From the NCBI RefSeq assembly GCF_945859705.1, contig NC_079135.1, positions 78,438,253 to 78,502,252 of the forward strand: 64,000 nucleotides of DNA, read 5' to 3'. The translations under genes and the position numbers were made by a program. The notes under the pieces are model-generated. The model had not been told where the DNA came from. It searched no databases and saw only the letters and a program-made list of their open reading frames with translations. This document shows positions 58,501 through 64,000 of this stretch, piece by piece. Every line of letters starts with the position of its first letter. The stretch's first letter is position 1. The stretch comes from Episyrphus balteatus. Its lineage: Eukaryota; Arthropoda; Insecta; Diptera; Syrphidae.

Positions 58501-61500
58501 TAAGTGGTTCTAAACCGCTGATGTTCAATTAATTTTGGATCAAAACCTAGCGATTAGGAGGCCGACGCACTACGCATCGCACCACCGCTGCCACCTGATA
58601 AGCTCTAACCTAGAACTGGTTTTCTAATTATCAAGTTTACTTGAACCGACTATCATTTTTGCTGATAGTTTTTAAATGTGCTATTTTATTTTATTTTGCA
58701 AAAAATCCCAAAAAAGCGATTATTTAAAAAAAAACTTTTAAATTAAATAAAAAGTTTAAATATATTGTTTGGCAGCTAATTTCCACAATTACGTTATGCA
58801 ACTGCTGTACTGGCGTTTAGTTTTTCCGTTTCGTCTTTTAAGTATCTACATACAGACATAATTCGACAAGGTGATATCTGTAAACCGGTTATTACATACT
58901 CCATAATGGTCTAGTTATTTGAATGAATGACGAATCAGGTGAATTCAAATGTCTTTCTTTTATCTTAAACGAAAAAAAAAACTGCAACAGCTTAATGTAA
59001 AGTACACTTAGCTTTCAAAATTCTTATTGAAGAGCAATCGTTGGTTAAGAAATCACCATTAATCACGTATTGAGGAGTACACAAAACATTATTACCCTTA
59101 CTTTTTGTTTATAAACAATATATTAACCAGTATTTACCTACTCAAGTCTTATCTAATAATCTGAAGTGAATAATTTGATAGTTTCTGTACATAATGTCTT
59201 TTTGAGAAAAAAAAGCCAAAACATTGTGGCTAGCTGAAAAATCAATACAATTTCGTAGAATGTGTTGAATGACAATTTAACCTACATATTTGGGACTGGA
59301 GTTCAATAGCATGCTTATGGCATATTGAAGAGTTACCTACACTTAACAACTATGAAAATCGACTTAAATGAAAAACGGTAAAAATTCACTTAGATAACTT
59401 TGGCATAGAACCCATATATATAGTTAAACTGCAATCTGTTTACTAAAAATGATTTGGAAAAAACTTAATCATAATGTTTTCAATTGTTTGGGATGTAAGT
59501 CAATGAACTGTCTGTCTTTAACTGCTTTATCTGTAATATTTCAAATGTCAGAACAAATTTAAATAGATAAAAGAGTTCATGAAATAGAACAAAAACATAT
59601 ATCACATTGTTGTTGTCACAACAATAATATTGAAAGTGTTACAACAAACCCCGAGTAATGTTTGTATTTTAAATTAAAGGTTTAATACCCTGGTTTGAAC
59701 TTTTAAAATTTACAGTAGTTCGATCATTTGTTTATTCAGTTGAAATCTGGCTTTTATTACTTCTGACATAACAGCGAAATGCACAACGAATATACTACGT
59801 ACATGCTCCACTTTATTTTTGCCACTTGAATAAACAAACAATACTCGACTATGCTTTTTATTATTAAATTTAAGAAGAAAATTGTTTACAAAAAATAATG
59901 ACGTTAAATATTTTATTGATATTTTATAAATCCTTAAACAAGACTGAAATTAGCTGCAGTTAAACTTTTTTTAAAAGCTTTTAATAGTTAGAAAAAAAAT
60001 GATGATATGATAAAGGAAAGAGTATATTCAAAGCGTTCAATTCAAAGCGTCAAAGTCTTGGAATGTAATGTTTTAAAACCTTGACCCTCAACAAGTTTTT
60101 ATTAACTTTGTTAGATTTGGTAACTTTGATAATTTCTGAAAACCAGTTTGCTTCTCTATTTTTTGTACTTATTTATTATTTGAAATGGGTTATATGCACA
60201 CAAGCAATTAACTATTTATTTGTATTTATTATTTATATGTACATATTTCGAGCATCAAACTTCTCAAAAACTTTTAAAAGTATCTACACCAGCTTCTAGT
60301 TCAAAACAGTGCTTTGCGTAAAATATGAATCGAAAAAACATAGCTCGAGGAGCAAGGAGTCGCTGATTCAAACCCGGCGGACGGTTCGATTCAAAATTTG
60401 GTTGCAGCGATTTTGTTTTCCAAACGGTGCTGAATTATATTTGTTTAAATTGTCATTTTTACTTACTCGTTTTTTTTTTTTTCTTATTATGTGCAAAAAA
60501 AAATAACCAGATGCAGAAAAAATTGGGACTACCCCGTACGGCCCTATAAGCTATTGATACCACAAGATATTATTTAATAGGGCTCATTAATGTTCACAAA
60601 GACTCATTTTTCCGGGCTCTAGACTCATTTTAAACCAAGCCTGAGGTAACAACAATCTACGCTAGGCAAACATTTACTGATAGGTAGTTGGAAAGACCAA
60701 GATGTATTTTTTTTCGGGCTGAGATAGTCATATGCATTGCTCTAAATAAACAGCAGATTAAATTTCCTTCAAAATGCTCAAAAAGTTTTTTCATTTAAAA
60801 TTAACCGAAAAATGACCATTCGAACCTATCTTAATTTTCTCATTTTTTGTTTTACTCAAGTAAAAAACAGACCACAACAAAAAATTTTGTTTTACTTCGT
60901 AAAACACTTTTCTGTTTTGATTACTCAAACTCTATCAATAGTTAGGGCCAATTTTTTCACTCGGAGTTGAACATAACTTGAGAATTTTTATATTAAAAAT
61001 TCTCAAGTTATGTTCAACTTCAAGTGAAAAAAAGGGCCCTTAATCTATTGCTATCATTAAAACTTTTTTTTAAAATAAATTATCAGTCGTATTTATTAGA
61101 TTTTTGTCTAGGCTATTGGGTGAAATTTCAAACCGTAAGTTTTAAGAACGGAATCTTTATTTTATCTGAAGGTCAAAGATTTGAAAAGAGTAATATATAG
61201 AAGCTATTCAGTTTTTTGCGTTTTCCCGACAATTTTTCAAAATGGACTTATTCCGTTCTTAAAACTGATGCTTCAATTGCTAAAGCCATTTAATAAGTTG
61301 TTAAATTAAAAATCAGTCCGCTTTTTGGCTTAGTAACTTACTAAAATGGCTTTAGCAATTTACAAAAATTGTTTAAAATTCTGCGCTATTGCAATTAAGT
61401 TCTGACTTCGTTTCGATATACCTATAAGAAAAAACAAACAAACTTTCGAACCTTATCTTCTACAGGTGAACTCTTAATTCTAAGGAAAATTGTCAGTAAA

Positions 61501-62189
61501 ATTTCATTAATTGCTACTGATAAGGAAGGTACAAAATAGAAAAAAAAAAATACAAAACATCATTGAAGCGTAAAAACCCCGATTTTAAAACGAAATTTGT
61601 TGTGTTTTGACCGATATAGTCAACACATCGCCGTCAGGAGAGCGTGTAATTATCATCTCTACACATTCATCGATGCCCGATGGTGATGGTTGGGTGACAC
61701 GTCGAATATTTAATACAAATATTAACGAATGGATCTAGATGATGATTATAAATTATGCTTACCTAGAGTCATGTCAATGTTTTGACTATTTAATTCAACA
61801 GCCCCGCTGTCGGTCGGGTTGTAGAAAACATAAAAGATCTGTAAAATAAAACCATCATTAGTTTTTTTTTTTTTAATATACAAATAAGAAATGGAGACAA
61901 AATATATTGTAACCAATCAAAAACTGCAACATAATTTACAAAACATATTTCAATTATTGTTTACTAATGATGTGCAAAAGTCGTGGCACGTTTTTTCTCA
62001 TTAATTCAATAAGAAAAGTAATTATATGGGTTTTTTTTTTCTTTAGTGATGAAGATTCCCTTTCCACCGTTTATCGGTGAAAGAAATCAATTTGCCGCAA
62101 CTTTAGCCAACAATTAAAAAGTATTTAGTTCAATAATTTACCATGATTAGTTGGAAGAAAATGCATTTTGTACTGCTAAATAGATTCAT
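52579..62189 (-). CDS. ERp44: ERp44 (TXNDC4), ER thioredoxin-family chaperone
   Basis: Minus-strand exons: 62142-62189, 61763-61838, 58027-58118, 57569-57962, 53043-53309, 52779-52977 and 52579-52720. Phases join throughout, giving 405 aa, against about 406 in human. A signal peptide (MNLFSSTKCIFF onward) precedes a thioredoxin domain with the ERp44-specific CRFS at 56-59, which lacks the second Cys of PDI. Strongly conserved blocks follow: KREYRGQRSAEA, CVPLVREITFEN, EELTEEGLPFLILFH, IDSFRHMY and REFHYGPDP. It ends in KDEL for ER retrieval. ERp44 retains Ero1, unassembled IgM-like clients and ERAP-type proteins by mixed disulphides in the early secretory pathway. Two large introns (58119-61762 and 53310-57568) hold transposable elements and a candidate 30-nt cassette exon. 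Confidence 0.96.
54173..55279 (-). mobile_element. Shrunken copia-like element in ERp44 intron
   Basis: Two ~148-bp LTR-like repeats (54173-54320 and 55132-55279) share blocks such as CAGATTGATTGAG and AGAACAAAGTATTATAGAAT but differ at many sites. They flank a single Gag ORF. A polypurine stretch (AAGTGGGGG on the minus strand) abuts the left repeat. Protease, integrase and RT are absent, so this is a Gag-only deletion derivative. No exact flanking duplication was found. Confidence 0.8.
54367..55080 (-). CDS. Copia-type Gag protein, intact 237-aa ORF
   Basis: It starts MSIGTPLPLIERLKDREHFD and has the UBN2/copia Gag layout: FDTWRFAVQNYLVLEDLWD, then AKDVWDSLNNSF and a YVNTIISTSHKL helix region. 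It ends with a CCHC knuckle (CFTCNKFGHLSKDC) and a stop 9 codons later. The ORF is uncorrupted although the flanking LTRs have diverged, which is unexpected for neutral decay. The family is different from the 15-19 kb element. Confidence 0.88.
   Translation of the reverse strand: MSIGTPLPLIERLKDREHFDTWRFAVQNYLVLEDLWDCVLGTEKDEQKIKKAKTTIILLVDPINYVHIKDAKTAKDVWDSLNNSFIDRGLRRKISLLRILASTSLDNCESVDEYVNTIISTSHKLQEIGMTITEEWIGIHLLVGLPERFMPMIMRIEWSGAEISSDFVKKKIFQEVCFEHEFSKTTDGLTSSALNGNVHKKYNKNEKSKKKMKCVRCFTCNKFGHLSKDCSANSFMF
55931..57302. mobile_element. Tc1/mariner-like element with 414-bp inverted arms
   Basis: Bounded by TA (55929-55930 and 57303-57304). The arms 55931-56344 and 56889-57302 are reverse complements with only a few differences, including the CGGAAAAAGTATTTTGACA end motif. 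The extreme ~9 bases have diverged. The 544-bp centre has only short frames; I do not see an intact transposase. Mirror-image 68-aa ORFs in the arms are artefacts of the repeat. It lies in the ERp44 intron. Confidence 0.88.
57449..57478 (-). CDS. ERp44: Candidate 30-nt cassette exon of ERp44
   Basis: Minus strand: a pyrimidine-rich tract and CAAAG acceptor, 30 bases, then donor ATAG|GTAAAT. It would add EQSEGETKPI between the PP of exon 4 and the GTPIIVFRP of exon 5, in phase 1 on both sides. Skipping it also keeps the frame, so both isoforms are possible. The peptide is acidic and linker-like, at a point where animal ERp44 proteins vary in length. Confidence 0.5.
   Translation of the reverse strand, partial: NKVKEKQNL
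60334..60400 (+). other. tRNA-like A/B box pair (possible SINE head)
   Basis: TAGCTCGAGGAGCAAGG resembles a tRNA D-arm (A box), and GGTTCGATTCA about 42 bp later matches the T-arm B box. I could not draw an acceptor stem or anticodon loop, so it is not a functional tRNA. A tRNA-derived SINE head or old tRNA pseudogene is possible. Confidence 0.25.
60944..61039. repeat. 96-bp near-perfect hairpin in ERp44 intron
   Basis: AGTTGAACATAACTTGAGAA and its complement pair across a tiny loop centred near 60993. The pairing continues outward through TTTTTTCACT / AGTGAAAAAA to AGGGCC / GGCCCT. A miRNA-like or hpRNA fold is possible; a mini-MITE is more likely. Confidence 0.8.
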
Positions 62190-62566
62190 GGTGAACAATT
62201 TTTATTGAAATTAAACAAAATAATTATGTTAATTTCATGAAACAAGATAAAAATATCGCCCCCGTCACCAGAGATGAGAAACTTCTGCTTTTTTCTTTTG
62301 GTTCTTTTCCAGTTTTCACACAGAAGAGAGCGGACACACAGATACAGCAGCACCAAATACGACAGAAGAACTGAATGACATTTCCAAACAAATGGTGCCA
62401 ACATGAAGAAAATAAAGTTTTAGAAGCGACATCTGGTGAGTTTTTTGTATGTATTAAGAAAACTTATAAGTTATATATTTAAAAATTATAAAAAGAGTTG
62501 CCGTTGGCAAATTAATAAATAAATACAAAACAATATATATTTTATATTTTGTTTTGCTGATTTATA

Positions 62567-62699
62567 ATATTATTATTTTGTGGTTGTATTTCTTCCCTTA
62601 TTATTAGGTATGAACCTCGAAATATATTGGCAAATTTAAAATAAAAATGGCGTTTTTATTTGAATAATAAGGGAAGAAATACAACCACAAAATAATAAC
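62567..62699. repeat. Inverted repeat, ~38-bp arms
   Basis: TGTGGTTGTATTTCTTCCC with TTATTATT at 62579-62606 is repeated inverted as GGGAAGAAATACAACCACA at ~62671-62690. The arms are ~38 bp and appear exact, separated by ~55 bp. Confidence 0.85.
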
Positions 62700-63142
62700 A
62701 AAACAAATTATTTAATTTCTCGTATATAATTTTGTATCAGTTTTCTTTTTTATTTTTTTCTAATAAAAAATTCAAACTTGATATAAAAATGGCAAAACAT
62801 TACTTTATAAAAAATGGGGAAAAGTAGATAAGTACTATAAACTTTTATCCTATACTCTTGTTTAAGTCTACAGAAAGAACAAAATTGGTTCAAATTTACC
62901 CACGTGATCCTTTTTTATAAATCTCAGGGTAGAAAATAATATTTCTAGAAGACCAAAAATTAATGAAACTTACCAAATTAAGGAATTCAAAAAAGACTGC
63001 CAAGAGGCCAACAATACAATTTTCCAAAACTAAAAAAAAACTTAACTTTAATTTGTTTATAAAAAAATGACCATTTTGAGATTGTGTTGATGCTAAGGAT
63101 TTTCTGAGGAAAAATTTAAAAAGAAGTCTTATTATATCTCAA

Positions 63143-63155
63143 AAACGTGACGTCA
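63143..63155. promoter_or_regulatory. CRE/ATF-type palindrome
   Basis: The sequence AACGTGACGTCA contains the full CRE TGACGTCA plus an ACGTG core, about 950 bp upstream of the ERp44 start codon. ERp44-type genes respond to ER stress through ATF6/XBP1-like factors in animals. Whether this site works is not shown by the sequence. Confidence 0.3.
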
Positions 63156-64000
63156 TAGTTTTTTTTACTTGGGTTATTAGGTACAAGCGCCACTTGTTAC
63201 TTTGAACTAATTCAAAAATGTCTCCTACATATTTTCTAGTTTTGCGAAACAGTTAATGAATTCATTCAAATTCATTACTCAAGTCGAGATTTTTCTTAAG
63301 TTAATGTCTGAGGAGGCTTTTGGGCAATTCAGCTATTCGTAATCCAGTGTCAAGGAATGCTCAAGCGTTTCAGCCCTATTCTGCTATTCGATTCACGTGA
63401 ATCGAAATATTTCCTTACTTAATTACATCAAATTGGCTTTCAAAAACGTTTAACTTTCGGTAGCATGATGTTGTTTCCGTCAGTTTTAGAAATTCTAAAG
63501 AAAAAAAAAAAAATTGTCTGAATTAAATTTTAACCACCTTTTAAGAGCTTATTATTTAAGACTTTCTAGTGAATCGAATACGGCTGTTTACTTGGAAATT
63601 TCCTCGGTTCACTTTAATAAAGCGCACAACTCACTGAAACGCTTAAGTTTTCTAAACTCAAATGAAATTAAAACTTAAAAGTGTAGCCCGAAACTACCTT
63701 AGACCTAAAATTGGTATTCCTGAGGCTAGAATCTTTTCGAAATTCAATGAGTTTAAAGGGAATGCATGAAGATATTTTTCCGTCTAGTTCATTGACTTCA
63801 GAAAAAAGTCAAGCCTCGTGTTAAAAAATTGTACATTCGCATAAACTTAAATTCAAATTAGAAGTAGGGAGAAATGCCAAATCTTCTTTGGTTTTCGATG
63901 CAGATTTATCTTTCATTTTAATTTTGAAACAAAAGCAATCAATAAACACCGGTGCAAACATACAATTTATTTAAATTCCAAAGAAATAATTTTTATCCAC

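Larger units (their letters stand above)
58119..61762 (-). other. ERp44 second intron, 3.6 kb
   Basis: No nested gene is seen. It holds a tRNA-like A/B-box pair at ~60340-60395 and a hairpin at 60944-61039. Short ORFs at 60081-60506 have no recognisable content. Confidence 0.6.
62190..64000. promoter_or_regulatory. ERp44 upstream region
   Basis: No gene seen on either strand. It contains an inverted repeat at 62567-62699 and a palindromic TGACGTCA at 63148-63155. Basal promoter elements could not be assigned. Confidence 0.4.

Noticed and set aside
1..64000. CRISPR arrays, bacterial operons or riboswitches
   Set aside because: No regularly spaced direct repeats and no prokaryotic gene structure. 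Introns and insect genes show this is nuclear eukaryotic DNA.

Overview
This is AT-rich nuclear DNA from an insect, almost certainly a dipteran fly. The evidence is short spliced introns with GT-AG ends, single-copy housekeeping genes with insect-like proteins, a copia element with a half-tRNA primer site, and very many hairpin-type MITEs. There is no bacterial, organellar or viral gene organisation. The species cannot be told from the sequence alone.

Layout. 1-31 kb is gene-poor. It holds an inverted-repeat element (5244-6320), several MITEs, a complete 4337-bp Ty1/copia retrotransposon on the minus strand (14869-19205, identical LTRs, 5-bp target duplication), a 2302-bp pogo/Tigger-type transposon relic (20251-22552) and a hAT-type MITE with a perfect 8-bp duplication (29645-30657). 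At 30953-31001 on the minus strand lies a likely first coding exon with a signal peptide and a consensus donor, so much of 1-31 kb may be the intron of a gene whose other exons I could not find.

32-49 kb is a MITE-dense zone wrapped around real genes: COA8 (35080-35705, +, 3 exons), Dnmt2 (40327-41408, +, 2 exons), V-ATPase subunit e (41568-41831, -, convergent with Dnmt2) and a Ly6/uPAR GPI-anchored protein (48599-49189, +, 3 exons). Between them, non-autonomous elements are nested up to four levels deep (33.2-34.9 kb and 42.06-46.5 kb). Two families have inserted into each other reciprocally. Target-site duplications can be read exactly for several families (TWA, AWT, TA). A hammerhead-ribozyme core lies on the minus strand at about 38285-38335.

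50-64 kb is dominated by ERp44 (52579-62189, -, seven coding exons plus a candidate 30-nt in-frame cassette exon). Its introns carry a shrunken copia-like gag element, a Tc1/mariner-like element with 414-bp inverted arms, and a short near-perfect hairpin. A possible small three-exon gene sits at 50151-50695.

The host genes have unrelated housekeeping jobs: cytochrome oxidase assembly, tRNA methylation, proton pumping, cell-surface/GPI function and ER thiol quality control. No operon-like logic is expected. The interest lies mostly in the transposable-element archaeology, the ribozyme motif, and the spliced genes that a simple ORF scan would miss.
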